A DNA stretch of 64,000 nucleotides, taken from contig JANAVB010004000.1 in assembly GCA_029216955.1 (NCBI GenBank), positions 2,246,511 to 2,310,510 of the forward strand. The letters run 5' to 3'. Below the pieces are notes generated by a model. That model saw only the letters and a list, made by a program, of their open reading frames with translations. It was not told the DNA's origin and ran no database searches. Positions 1 through 10,261 of this stretch are shown here, piece by piece (position 1 is the first letter of the stretch; the number at the start of each line of letters is the position of its first letter). The translations under genes and the position numbers were made by a program. Source of the stretch: Iris pallida. Its lineage: Eukaryota; Streptophyta; Magnoliopsida; Asparagales; Iridaceae.

Positions 1-1702
1 TCCTTACGCCTTTTTGCATAAACTTGATATAATCATGATATGTTGATATTTCTGTTAAATATAGATTGTTACGTGAGATGTACCATGTGTCGTGAATTGA
101 GTTATAGATACCCCGATTGACTGGAATTAAACCCTGAGAGTCGTAGACTCGACTCCACTGAATACTATTTGACTTTCATGCCTTGTCACCATTGATGATA
201 ATGGTTATCTTGACTAAAATTGATCATGCGTTCCTAGTTGGAACTAAGAGACTGGCTAGTCGTCTTATTGAATGAAATGAATGAGACACGTTCATGTAAT
301 GAACTATTGTACTCGATTAGCCAATCTCGAATATTGGCATACAGGCACATGCAGGCTTCAAATTATTTATTTATTTAGTTATTTATCTATCTTACAAAAA
401 CAGCATGTGTACTTTATGGTCAAGGCATGATTACTCCGTGGTCAGATTTGATTGTTGCATCACGCTATGTAAAACCTACAACCTAGCCGCACGGGTATCG
501 TTGTAGAGTTGCGCATATCGTACCCCGTACGAAAGTACTCATTTGAATGACCATGATCCACGACATGGAACTTCACTCAACGTAGAGACTATTAAGTTAA
601 ATAAAATAATGATGGCATGGAGAGAATGGATTCCCGAGTTCTTACATGGCAGCCCCCTTGGGACTATTAAGTGCCCGACGGGCCGGCTGGTTTCCCACAG
701 ATACTGTAAATCTGTCACACGGACAGGGAACAGTATCTGCTTATATTATTGTACATGCTATATTAACGGCGGGCGTCCCGCTGGGACTCGTCTAATTACA
801 TGATTGGCGCAATTGATTGACTGGATCGACTAGCCTTGCTCGCACATAGTAAGAACTGAGGAATCCCTAATTGCATTATTCCAGGATAACTTGGGACTCA
901 AAATAGCAAGCCGTAGGATTTGATTGGCCGTCAAGATGATTTGTTTGTGTACTGTACCTACTCTGTTACCTAACTGGGATGATCAGAATGTCAGGACATG
1001 ACGGGCCAACTTCTGTCCTTGTTTGGTTGGGAGGTTGGTTCGAAGTGTCGTGATGTTATGAGAATCCTAGTGGCAAGCAGAGATCTATTTATCATATTTT
1101 TCATTACTGGTTTTAGTTCTCATGTCGTGCTCCCTTGTGGTACTTGCTATTAGAGGTCTAACCTCTCTGGTTTGCATGGCCAGATTTAGAGCCGGTTTCC
1201 CGAGGACTCAGCTTACTTCTACCTCCAAGATGGTCAACACTAGAGGGATGATCGCAGGAGGACTCGAGTGGGTTTTCTTACTTTCCCGCTCGTCTTGTTA
1301 TCTACTTTATACTTTGCCGTTTGGCACCGACATGTTAGTCGGATCGTCTCGTACTTACTTTTTACATAATTGTAACTAAAGTCAGGCTGCAGCTGATAAC
1401 AATTGTGTATACTTTTGCTACATCAATCTGGCTATGTTTTGTAAAGCCAAATATCAAGAACATTTTGACAAGAGCGTTTGGGACGCCTTACTGCTTTATC
1501 TCACATGTTCTCTATTTCTGTTTCTTGTTTGAATGATTGAGACAATAGATGTGTAATGACCATAGTAAGACTTTTATGTAGTATGCACCCCCTCGTCTGG
1601 TTAGACAGCATTGATCGTATTATACGGTATTCATCTACCCGTAATACGTAGCTGGCTGAGTCATTCCTCCGCTCTCCAGTGTTCTGGTTCTGGGGCGTGA
1701 CA
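1..1702 (+). repeat. E1 5' LTR, partial
   Basis: This is the 3' part of the LTR and ends in GTGACA at 1697-1702. It is nearly identical to 8354-10055. Scattered single-base differences and one-base indels are visible, for example GAGTCGTAG versus GAGTCATAG and GGTTTCCC versus GGTTCCC. Small open frames here, such as at 543-803 and 1122-1379, recur as altered copies in the other LTR and are not genes. Confidence 0.93.
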
Positions 1703-1711
1703 AGGTTTTAG

Positions 1712-1727
1712 TGGTGGCCCATGCAGG
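1712..1727 (+). promoter_or_regulatory. Candidate primer-binding site of E1
   Basis: Nine bases after the LTR end comes TGGTGGCCCATGCAGG. A plant PBS must begin TGG to pair with a tRNA CCA end, but this is not the usual initiator-Met site (TGGTATCAGAGC). The same block follows the 5' LTR of E2 on the minus strand (41454-41469). Conservation between two families supports function; the tRNA is not assigned. Confidence 0.35.
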
Positions 1728-1822
1728 TCTGATTTCAGACTTGTGGGGTGTTTTGTTTAATAGGATGTCTCAATCACACATGTTTCCCCTTGATCTCATG
1801 ATTCGTTACTCTCAACTCTAGC

Positions 1823-2875
1823 TTGACATTCCAGTATCTTTTGACTTCATTGTTCCTTCATGTCCGGTCGTTTGATTGTTTTCTTGTCCCTTTTCTTAGG
1901 GGCACCTCGTCCGCATCTGTCAGAGCTGGACAGCAACAACATGGACAGCAACATGGACAACCTGACCAGGATGGTCAGCAGCAAGGGCCAGTCTCCCCTC
2001 AGGAGGCTACCCAGGAAGAAGTGATCGTGGAACCAGCAGCTGGGTCGCAGTATCCGGACATTCCACCCCCACCGACAGTTCCACCTACCCAAGTGGACAC
2101 ACCAGCCCTTCTGGAGATCATGAGAGGAATGATGGCTACTTAGCAACATCAGATGCTGGCCCAGCAACGCATGCACACTCAGCTACAAGAGCAGAATGTG
2201 CTACTCAACCAAGGATTGCAGACGGCTTTGGAAAGAGGAGCGAGGACTGATTCAGGAGCGTCAGCCAGGTTTTGCAAGTACAACCCCCGCCGTTTTGAGG
2301 GCACGGAGGATGCCATCTCAGCAGATGCATGGCTTAAGGATATTGAGGCTATTCTGACAGCCGCTAAGGTGCCGGCAGAAGAACGTGTGGACCTAGTGAA
2401 GTTGTTACTTCAGGATCTCGCACGTGATTGGTGGGAATCAGAGGAGGTAGGCATCAGACGTCCTGTTGCTTGGGACGATTTTACTGCAAGGTTCAAGACA
2501 AAGTATTATGGAGTTGTGGCGCAGTTTGAGCTACAACAGAAGTTTATCAACCTCAGACAGGCTGGCAAGACTGTGGATGCTTACACAGCGGAGTTCTGCA
2601 GATTGAGTAGGTTTGCCCCAGAGATGGTAGCAACGGAACGCCAGAGGGCTATGAGGTTTCAGCAAGGGTTTCATCTTGAGCTCTTGCAATTGATAGAAGG
2701 GCACAATTACCAGACTTTTGATGAGATATTGACGGCAACCCGGAGGCATGAGATCACCATTCAGAGGCTTGCAGTAAGGACTGGGGGTCAGAAGAGATCC
2801 CACAGTCAGATTGAAGGAGGAGGGGGGAGCAGCGCCCCGAACAACAGCACCATCCACTGGCATTCGTATCCATGA
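1823..2875 (+). pseudogene. gag: E1 gag (capsid part)
   Basis: This encodes the Gag capsid region. A Gln/Pro-rich N-terminal stretch (1920-2140) runs into a TAG at 2141-2143. After it the same frame continues with the typical chromovirus Gag core, including FEGTEDAISADAWLKDIEA, ARDWWES and FINLRQAGKTVDAYTAEF. The retrotransposon gag domain covers about 2260-2700. The frame is lost in a purine/G run near 2815-2831, beyond which the nucleocapsid continues in another frame. Intact relatives have Gag and Pol as one polyprotein, so both lesions are inactivating. The true start codon is uncertain. Confidence 0.85.
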
Positions 2876-4691
2876 TGTGGCGATACGAGGACCAGTACCA
2901 CCACCCAGGCAGCAGCAACAGCAACAGAGAAAGAACCAGCAACCCCCGGTGGGCTGCACTTATTGTGGAAAGATGGGGCACACTAGAGATGTGTGTCGGA
3001 CATTGAATGGACTATGTCTGATATGTGGAAATCCAGACCATCGGGTTACCACATGTCCCATGAATTCGAGGTCAGGAGGACCAGGGCAGCAGTTTCCTGC
3101 TCTGCCAGCACCAGGGGCAGGCCAGTATCGAGGACCAGCAGTGGCAGTAAGGCCGTTGGCACAGCGTCCGCAGGCTCAGATGTATCGACAGCAGGGACCA
3201 CCGATGCAGCAACACCAGCATAGACCACCCCAGCATCATCAAGGAAGGGGCCAGCAACAGCACCAGGCTAGGCCACAGCATGGGAATCAACAAGGAGGTC
3301 GAGGGCAAGCATTCACTTTGTCCTTGGAGGAGGCAATAGCATCGGGAGATGTTGTGGCAGGTAACGTTCTCGTCGCCTCATATCCCGCAGTAGCATTGTT
3401 TGATTCGGGAGCATCCCACTCATTTATATCTGCACAATTTGCGACACGGCTAGGAATGGAGTTCGAGGCATTGCCAGGGAGGTTGAATATACTCACTGGT
3501 AATGGGCTCGTAGGAGTTAGTAGAGTTATTCTAGCGTGTAGTGTTGTAGTTTGCGGGCATTCTTTACCCGCCCAGTTGATAGAATTTCCTGTTGGAAATT
3601 TCGACGTTATCTTAGGCATGGACTGGCTGAAAGACAGTCATGCGACACTAGATTGTCGTAGTGGGAGTGTATCTTTCGATATTCCAGGCATGAAGAGATT
3701 CACCTTAGTCAGATCAGAGGCAACTCAGCAAGAGCAGGGAGTAATAACAGCAATGGAAGAAGTTCAGGTTCCGAAGGTAGTTGTAGAATTTCTAGACGTA
3801 TTTCCCGAAGAACTTCCCGGTCTGCCACCGGTTAGAGATATTGAGTTCAGTATAGAATTGGCACCTGGGACTAAACCGATATTAGATCGGGTATACAGAA
3901 TGGCGGATTCGGAGCAGGCCAAGGTGTATCAGCACATAGAGGAATTGAAGGAGAAGAAGTTCATCCAAGCTAGCATATCACCATGGGCAGCACCAGTGGT
4001 ACTTGTAGGGAAGAAGGATGGGTCATCCAGATTATGCATCGATTACAGGAAGCTTAACGCGGCAACAGTGAAGAACAAGTACCCACTACCAAGGATCGAC
4101 GACTTGTTTGATCAGTTGAGCAGGGCTAGAGTTTTCTCCAAGATAGATCTTCGTTCAGGATACCATCAGGTGAGGGTTCGGAAGGAAGACATTCCCAAGA
4201 CAGCATTCAGGTCGAAGTATGGGCATTATGAATTCTTAGTAATGCCGTTTGGTTTGACCAATGCTCCAGCTATATTCATGGATTTGATGAACCGTATCTT
4301 TATGCCGTACTTAGATCAGTTTGTCGTGGTGTTTCTCGACGACATTCTCGTATATTCTGCTAGTGAAGAGGAGCATGAAGACCACCTCAGGAAAGTGTTG
4401 CAGGTTTTGAGAGAGAACCAGTTGTATGCCAAGCTCAGCAAGTGTGAGTTTTGGTCGGATCATATTTCATTTCTGGGTCACATCATATCAGGAGCTGGAG
4501 TAGCAGTGGATCCCAAGAAGGTAGAAGCAGTAGAGAGTTGGCCAGTACCCAAGACCGTAGCTGATGTACGGAGTTTCTTGGGATTGGCAGGATATTACCG
4601 AAGATTTGTGTCAGATTTTGCAAGACTTTCAGCACCCATGACCCGCTTGACACGGAAGGATGTGCCATTCGTTTGGTCGGCAGAATGCTAG
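2811..4691 (+). pseudogene. pol: E1 nucleocapsid, protease and reverse transcriptase
   Basis: Two CCHC zinc knuckles lie at the start: [14 protein letters not shown], then [15 protein letters not shown] long Gln/Pro/His-rich linker follows, then an aspartic protease with [11 protein letters not shown] and the downstream ILGMDWL. The Ty3-type RT follows: [20 protein letters not shown], and the active site [11 protein letters not shown], so the catalytic Asp pair is intact. [13 protein letters not shown] marks the start of the connection. The frame ends at TAG (4689-4691) and continues in the same frame after it, so this is one nonsense change rather than a true end. The frame start at 2811 is not a biological start; it is where the post-frameshift frame opens. 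Confidence 0.92.
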
Positions 4692-4949
4692 TCATCGTTT
4701 GAGAATCTGAAGCAGAAGTTGATATCAGCGCCTATTCTTACATTGCCAGTTGGACCCGGAGGTTTTACAGTATATTGTGATGCGTCAGGTAAAGGACTTG
4801 GATGCGTCCTTATGCAGCATGGGAAGGTGATAGCGTATGCATCTAGGCAGCTTCGGGACCACGAGAAGAATTACCCAACTCATGATCTGGAATTGGCGGC
4901 ATTAGTGTTTGCTCTGAAGCTATAGAGGCATTACTTATATGGTGACCGA
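4692..4949 (+). pseudogene. pol: E1 RNase H, first part
   Basis: Same frame as the RT. It begins with the finger-to-RNase H connection and the RNase H motif [16 protein letters not shown], then IAYASRQL and [21 protein letters not shown] at 4923-4925 sits where the family has Trp just before RHYL, consistent with TGG to TAG. The domain resumes in the same frame beyond it. Confidence 0.88.
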
Positions 4950-6134
4950 GTGGAGATGTACACAGATCATAAAAGTCTGAAGTACATCTTTACTCAGAAG
5001 GAGCTGAACATGAGGCAGAGAAGGTGGTTGGAGTTGATCAAGGATTATGATGTGGAGCTTCAGTATCATCCAGGCAAGGCTAATGTGGTAGCAGACGCTC
5101 TCAGCAGAAGGGGCGGCGTATTTATGTTGACAACACAGAAGCATATCTTAGAAGACCTTCAGGATATGGGCATAGAAGTTATATTTTCTAACGATGTAGG
5201 AGTTCTGGCAAGTCTACAAGTCCAATCTGACTTGGTAGACAGGATCAAGGCAGCTCAGGCACAAGACCCAAGGATTCAGAAGCTTAGGACAGAATGTGAG
5301 TCAGGGCTCAGGAAAGAGATGCAGATCCACGAAGATGGTACGCTTAGGTTTGGATCACGTCTATGTGTACTTAGTGGAGATATCAGACAAGAAGTTATGA
5401 CAGAAGCTCACAGTTCTCAGTATTCTATACATCCTGGAGGGACCAAGATGTACCAAGATATCAAGCAGCACTTCTGGTGGAACGGGATGAAGAGGGAGAT
5501 AGCTAGGTTTGTTTCCCGTTGCTTGATATGTCAGCAAGTAAAGGCAGAACAGCAGAGGCCAGCTGGATTATTGCAACCGCTTCCCATCCCGGAATGGAAA
5601 TGGGAACATATTACAATGGACTTTGTGACCGGTTTACCGAGATCACCAAGTGGTAAGGATGCTATTTGGGTGATAGTAGATCGGCTTACAAAAGTACATT
5701 TTCTTCCTTTCAGAGTAGGGCAATCTACAGAAAAGTTGGCAGAGTTGTACATGCAACAGATAGTCAGGCAGCATGGAGTCCCTGTCAGTATTGTGTCAGA
5801 CAGAGATACCCGTTTCACATCGCACTTCTGGAAGAGCTTACATCATAGTCTGGGTACCAAGTTAAGATTTAGCATGGCTTACCATCCACAGACGGACGGA
5901 CAATCAGAAAGGACAATTCAGACTTTGGAAGATATGTTGCGAGCTTGCACCCTAGATTTTAGGGAATCTTGGGAAAGCCACCTGCACTTAGCTGAGTTTT
6001 CTTACAACAACAGTTATCAAGCCAGTATCCAGATGGCGCCATTTGAAGCACTATATGGTAAGAAGTGTAGGTCGCCACTAGCATGGGATGATATCGGGAA
6101 GAGGAAGATGTTAGGCCCAGAAATGATTGTCTAG
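4950..6134 (+). pseudogene. pol: E1 RNase H C-terminus and integrase
   Basis: It opens with [18 protein letters not shown] and the RNase H end [11 protein letters not shown]. The integrase follows: an HHCC zinc finger (Tyr-Ser-Ile-His through CLICQQ), then a DDE core with D in MDFVTGLP, D in [10 protein letters not shown] and E in [14 protein letters not shown]. The catalytic triad is intact. [13 protein letters not shown] and FEALYG follow as expected. The TAG at 6132-6134 replaces a conserved Gln codon. The integrase cuts and joins element ends into host DNA; here it is cut off from the rest of Pol. Confidence 0.92.
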
Positions 6135-6719
6135 ACGGTTGAAGTGATTAAGGAAATTAGAGAGCGACTTCGTGTTGCGCAGTATCGGCATCGTCATTGG
6201 GCGGACCAGCATCGTAGGCCGCTAGAGTTTTCTGTTGGGGACCACGTGTTCTTGCGGATCTCACCTACCCGTGGGGTCATTAGATTTGGCGTTCGCGGGA
6301 AGTTGAGTCCACGATACGTAGGCCCATTTGTTATTCTTGATAGGGTAGGCGATGTTGCTTATCGTTTGTCCCTTCCACCTTCGTTACGAGAGGTGCATGA
6401 CGTGTTTCATGTATCTCAATTGCGAAGGTATGTGTCGGACCCCAGCCATATCCTCGATCATTCAGAACAGGTTGTTGGTACCAACCTGTCTTACGAGGAA
6501 CAGCCTGTGTCCATCTTGGACCGAAGAAAGAAGATACTCAAGAACCGAACAATTAACCTTGTCCGGGTTGCTTGGGGTCATCACTCTTTGGGAGAGTCAA
6601 CGTGGGAACGTGAGGATGATATCCGATCACGGTATCCACATCTGTTTGACTCACAAGGTATATCTTTTTCTGTGTACCTTGATTGTCATGATTCCTCATG
6701 CTTATCACCTTATGGGTAG
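6135..6719 (+). pseudogene. pol: E1 integrase C-terminus with GPY/F motif and chromodomain-like tail
   Basis: Continues the integrase frame after the stop at 6132. Motifs seen are VGDHVFLRISP, then KLSPRYVGPFVIL (the GPY/F module), HDVFHVSQLRRY, and a C-terminal block with Trp-Gly and ESTWEREDDIRSRYPHLF. That last block is where chromoviruses carry their chromodomain, thought to guide integration to marked chromatin. Here it looks like the reduced type seen in Tekay/Del elements. The natural stop lies within 6660-6720. Confidence 0.85.
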
Positions 6720-6871
6720 AATTGCTTAATATCGTAGATTGTTAAGTATAGATATGTTACTTGCTAAGGACATTGTAAAATGATTGCTTGATTGAATTGC
6801 TTGTACTTAGATTAGTTTAGCCCCGATGTTTCTATCCTGCTTGGATTTGAAATTCCGAGGACGGAATTTTT

Positions 6872-6887
6872 CTAAGGAGGGTAGAGA
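6872..6887 (+). promoter_or_regulatory. E1 polypurine tract
   Basis: The purine-rich CTAAGGAGGGTAGAGA abuts TGTCAC of the 3' LTR. It is the expected primer site for plus-strand DNA synthesis. E2 has a matching block on the minus strand at 38223-38262, preceded by the same FS-type word (ccgaggac / tcgaggac). Confidence 0.8.
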
Positions 6888-7204
6888 TGTCACTCCCCGT
6901 TCCCAGAATGCGTATTTTTATACATGTGCAACTTATGTGTATTTATTTAGTATTTATCATGTATTTATTTAATAGTTATCATGTATTACCCTGTATTTAA
7001 ATTCTTTTAATTTCATGTTAATCAGTTAATCTGCTCTTTAAATTTTCATGTTAATTTATTTCCTGCAATTATATTTCTGAAATTTTATTTCCTGCTTTTA
7101 TTCCCTGCCTTAGTCTTGCTTATTTGGGTTCGGGTTGACTTTGGTTGGATCCCCTACAACCCGACCCATTGGACACGGCCCATTAACTCCCACCTACCAC
7201 CCCT

Positions 7205-7220
7205 TCCATATTTAAAGTCA
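7205..7220 (+). promoter_or_regulatory. Probable LTR promoter TATA box of E1
   Basis: ATATTTAAAG at 7208-7217 lies upstream of a long CT-rich stretch (7219-7300), the usual layout of plant LTR core promoters. Confidence 0.4.
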
Positions 7221-7699
7221 CCCTCTCCATTCTCTCTCCTCATTACTCATTCTCACCATTACTCCTCTTCTTCTTCTTCATTACTCTCTCCACCTACCAA
7301 TCCGTAGGCAAGTACAACTTGCTCCCCATGAGAACCCATGTTTTTGTAGTTCATTTATCTTCCTCGCAAGATCCTAAGAGAGTTTAGAACTTGGCATTTT
7401 TCATTTCGAAGTCTTAATTTTTGTAGATCTAGAAATGAGTTATTTTCGGAGTTTGGGTGATTTTGATCTATCAAACTTCTTTGTTTTCGAGTTCTGATGG
7501 TTCCATGTTGTAGAGAAGTTTATTCTACCCAATTTTGACCTTTGGAAAGTTGGATTTGGACTTGTTTTGACCAAGTTATGGACTTTTGAAACTTTAGGGT
7601 GCAACCATGGAGTTCTTGCTGTTTGGAGAAGACAGTGAACAGTGTATGCTAGCTTTTTAGCTTGCGTCACTGAGCTGTGCGCGCTCTTTAGCGCAGCGC

Positions 7700-8240
7700 A
7701 GTATGGAGTCCATACGCTGCCTTTTTAGGTAGCGTGTGTCTTGCATACGCTACCTTTTGGGAGCGTATGACTTACATACGCTGACTTGGATGGTCAGGAG
7801 TCGTATGGAGTTCATACGCTACCTTTTGGAAGCGTATGACTTGCGTACGCTGGCTTGGATAGAGAGGAGTCGTATGGAGTTCATACGCTACCTTTTGGGA
7901 GCGTATGACTTATATACGCTGACTTGGATGGTCAGGAGTCGTATGGAGTTCATACGCTACCTTTTGGAAGCGTATGACTTGCGTACGCTGGCTTGGATAG
8001 AGAGGAGTCGTATGGAGTTCATACGCTACCTTTTGGGAGCGTATAACATGCATACGCTGACTTGGATGGTCAGGAGTCGTATGGAGTTCATACGCTACCT
8101 TTTGGGAGCGTATGACATGCATACGCTGACTTGGATGGTCAGGAGTCGTATGGAGTTCATACGCTACCTTTTGGGAGCGTATGACTTACATACGCTGACT
8201 TGGATGGTCAGGAGTCGTATGGAGTCCATACGCTAGCTTG
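7700..8240 (+). repeat. 69-bp minisatellite inside the E1 3' LTR, about seven units
   Basis: A unit of 69 bp recurs with small changes. Each unit contains AGCGTATG and its reverse complement CATACGCT around a CTACCTTTTGG core, so units can fold on themselves. Two alternating sub-types differ by GATGGTCAGGAG versus GATAGAGAGGAG. Because 69 is a multiple of three, an open frame (7736-8236) runs through with a 23-residue repeat. I regard that frame as accidental. The matching part of the 5' LTR is outside the window. Confidence 0.93.
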
Positions 8241-10055
8241 ACTGAGCGTACGCTGACTTGAGCGTAGGCTGACATGAGCGTAGCCTGCTTACCCTGGATC
8301 TTCTATAGCCCTGTATATTGATATCTTATTAGATATTTAACGTCCATTTTATATCCTTACGCCTTTTTGCATAAACTTGATATAATCATGATATGTTGAT
8401 ATTTCTGTTAAATATAGATTGTTACGTGAGATGTACCATGTGTCGTGAATTGAGTTATAGATACCCCGATTGACTGGAATTAAACCCTGAGAGTCATAGA
8501 CTCGACTCCACTGAATACTATTTGACTTTCATGCCTTGTCACCATTGATGATAATGGTTATCTTGACTAAAATTGATCATGCGTTCCTAGTTGGAACTAA
8601 GAGACTGGCTAGTCGTCTTATTGAATGAAATGAATGAGACACGTTCATGTAATGAACTATTGTACTCGATTAGCCAATCCCGAATATTGGCATACAGGCA
8701 CATGCAGGCTTCAAATTATTTATTTATTTAGTTATTTATCTATCTTACAAAAACAACATGTGTACTTTATGGTCAAGGCATGATTACTCCGTGGTCAGAT
8801 TTGATTGTTGCATCACGCTATGTAAAATCTACAACCTAGCCGCACGGATATCGTTGTAGAGTTGCGCATATCGTACCCCGTACGAAAGTACTCATTTGAA
8901 TGACCATGATCCACGGCATGGAACTTCACTCAACGTAGAGACTATTAAGTTAAATAAAATAATGATGGCATGGAGAGAATGGATTCCCGAGTTCTTACAT
9001 GGCAGCCCCCTTGGGACTATTAAGTGCCCGACGGGCCGGCTGGTTCCCACAGATACTGTAAATCTGTCACACGGGCAGGGAACAGTATCTGCTTATATTA
9101 TTGTACATGCTATATTAACGGCGGGCGTCCCGCTGGGACTCGTCTAATTACATGATTGGCGCAATTGATTGACTGGATCGACTAGCCTTGCTCGCACATA
9201 GTAAGAACTGAGGAATCCCTAATTGCATTATTCCAGGATAACTTGGGACTCAAAATAGCAAGCCGTAGGATTTGATTGGCCGTTCAAGATGATTTGTTTG
9301 TGTACTGTACCTACTCTGTTACCTAACTGGAATGATCAGAATGTCAGGACATGAGGGGCCAACTTCTGTCCTTGTTTGGTTGGGAGGTTGGTTCGAAGTG
9401 TCGTGATGTTATGAGAATCCTAGTGGCAAGCAGAGATCTATTTATCATATTTTTCATTACTGGTTTTAGTTCTCATGTCGTGCTCCCTTGTGGTACTTGC
9501 TATTAGAGGTCTAACCTCTCTGGTTTTGCATGGCCAGATTTAGAGCCGGTTCCCGAGGACTCAGCTTACTTCTACCTCCAAGATGGTCAACACTAGAGGG
9601 ATGATCGCAGGAGGACTCGAGTGGGTTTCTTACTTCCCCGCTCGTCTTGTTATCTACTTTATACTTTGCCGTTTGGCACCGACATGTTAGTCGGATCGTC
9701 TCGTACTTACTTTTTACATAATTGTAACTAAAGTCAGGCTGCAGCTGATAACAATTGTGTATACTTTTGCTACATCAATCTGGCTATGTTTTGTAAAGCC
9801 AGATATCAAGAACATTTTGACAAGAGCGTTTGGGACGCCTTACTGCTTTATCTCACATGTTCTCTATTTCTGTTTCTTGTTTGAATGATTGAGACAATAG
9901 ATGTGTAATGACCATAGTAAGACTTTTATGTAGTATGCACCCCCTCGTCTGGTTAGACAGCATTGATCGTATTATACGGTATTCATCTACCCATAATACG
10001 TAGCTGGCTGAGTCATTCCCCCCGCTCTCCAGTGTTCTGGTTCTGGGGCGTGACA

Positions 10056-10261
10056 GCTGATCATACTGTATTCTTCTATCGGAGTGGAGGCCATATCACC
10101 ATGCTTGCGGTGTATGTGGGCGATACGATTATCACAGGAGATGATGAGCAGGAGATTACCCGACTCAGGGGGAAGCTTGGCAAGGAGTTCGAGGTGAAGG
10201 ACCTTGGCCTTCTTCGGTACTTACTTGGGATTGAGATTGCTCGAGGAGCAGAGGGGATTGT
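10056..10261 (+). pseudogene. pol: Copia D reverse transcriptase, part 1
   Basis: Immediately after the E1 LTR a Ty1/copia RT segment reads DHTVFFYRSGGHITMLAVYV, then GDTIITGDDEQ, VKDLGLLRYLLGIEIARGAE. The RT active site is YVGD where the family has YVDD, so a catalytic Asp is lost. The frame stops at an insertion boundary (10262). Its continuation is at 13338. Confidence 0.88.

Larger units (their letters stand above)
1..10055 (+). mobile_element. E1: Ty3/gypsy (Tekay-like chromovirus) LTR retrotransposon, 5' LTR cut by window start
   Basis: Bases 1-1702 repeat at 8354-10055 with a constant offset of 8353, which fixes two LTRs. Between them are gag, protease, RT, RNase H, integrase and a C-terminal chromodomain-like tail in the Ty3 order (integrase after RNase H). 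The LTR runs from TGTCAC (6888) to GTGACA (10055), 3168 bp, so about 1466 bp of the 5' copy lies outside the window. LTRs of about 3 kb, a GPY/F motif and a C-terminal chromo-like tail fit the Tekay/Del chromoviruses; the lineage call is from family knowledge, not a tree. The frame is broken by one frameshift and four TAG stops, so it is not autonomous. Its right flank is copia RT sequence (copia D), so it landed in an older element. The left target duplication cannot be checked. Confidence 0.93.
6888..10055 (+). repeat. E1 3' LTR, complete (3168 bp)
   Basis: Begins TGTCACTCCCC and ends GGGGCGTGACA, so the inverted tips are TGTCAC/GTGACA. It contains a TATA-like ATATTTAAAG (7208-7217) after a GC-rich patch, followed by a CT-rich leader, which marks the likely LTR promoter. 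A 69-bp minisatellite fills 7700-8240. From 8354 it matches the 5' copy. The right flank begins GCTGA, in copia D RT. Confidence 0.92.

Noticed and set aside
1122..1379. 85-codon frame in the E1 LTR
   Set aside because: The second LTR copy has indels that break it; no family resemblance.
7736..8236. 166-codon open frame with a 23-residue repeat
   Set aside because: It is the translation of a 69-bp minisatellite inside an LTR. The reverse strand is open as well, so it is not a protein gene.
7700..8240. CRISPR-like array
   Set aside because: Units are contiguous with no unique spacers, and the host is a plant.
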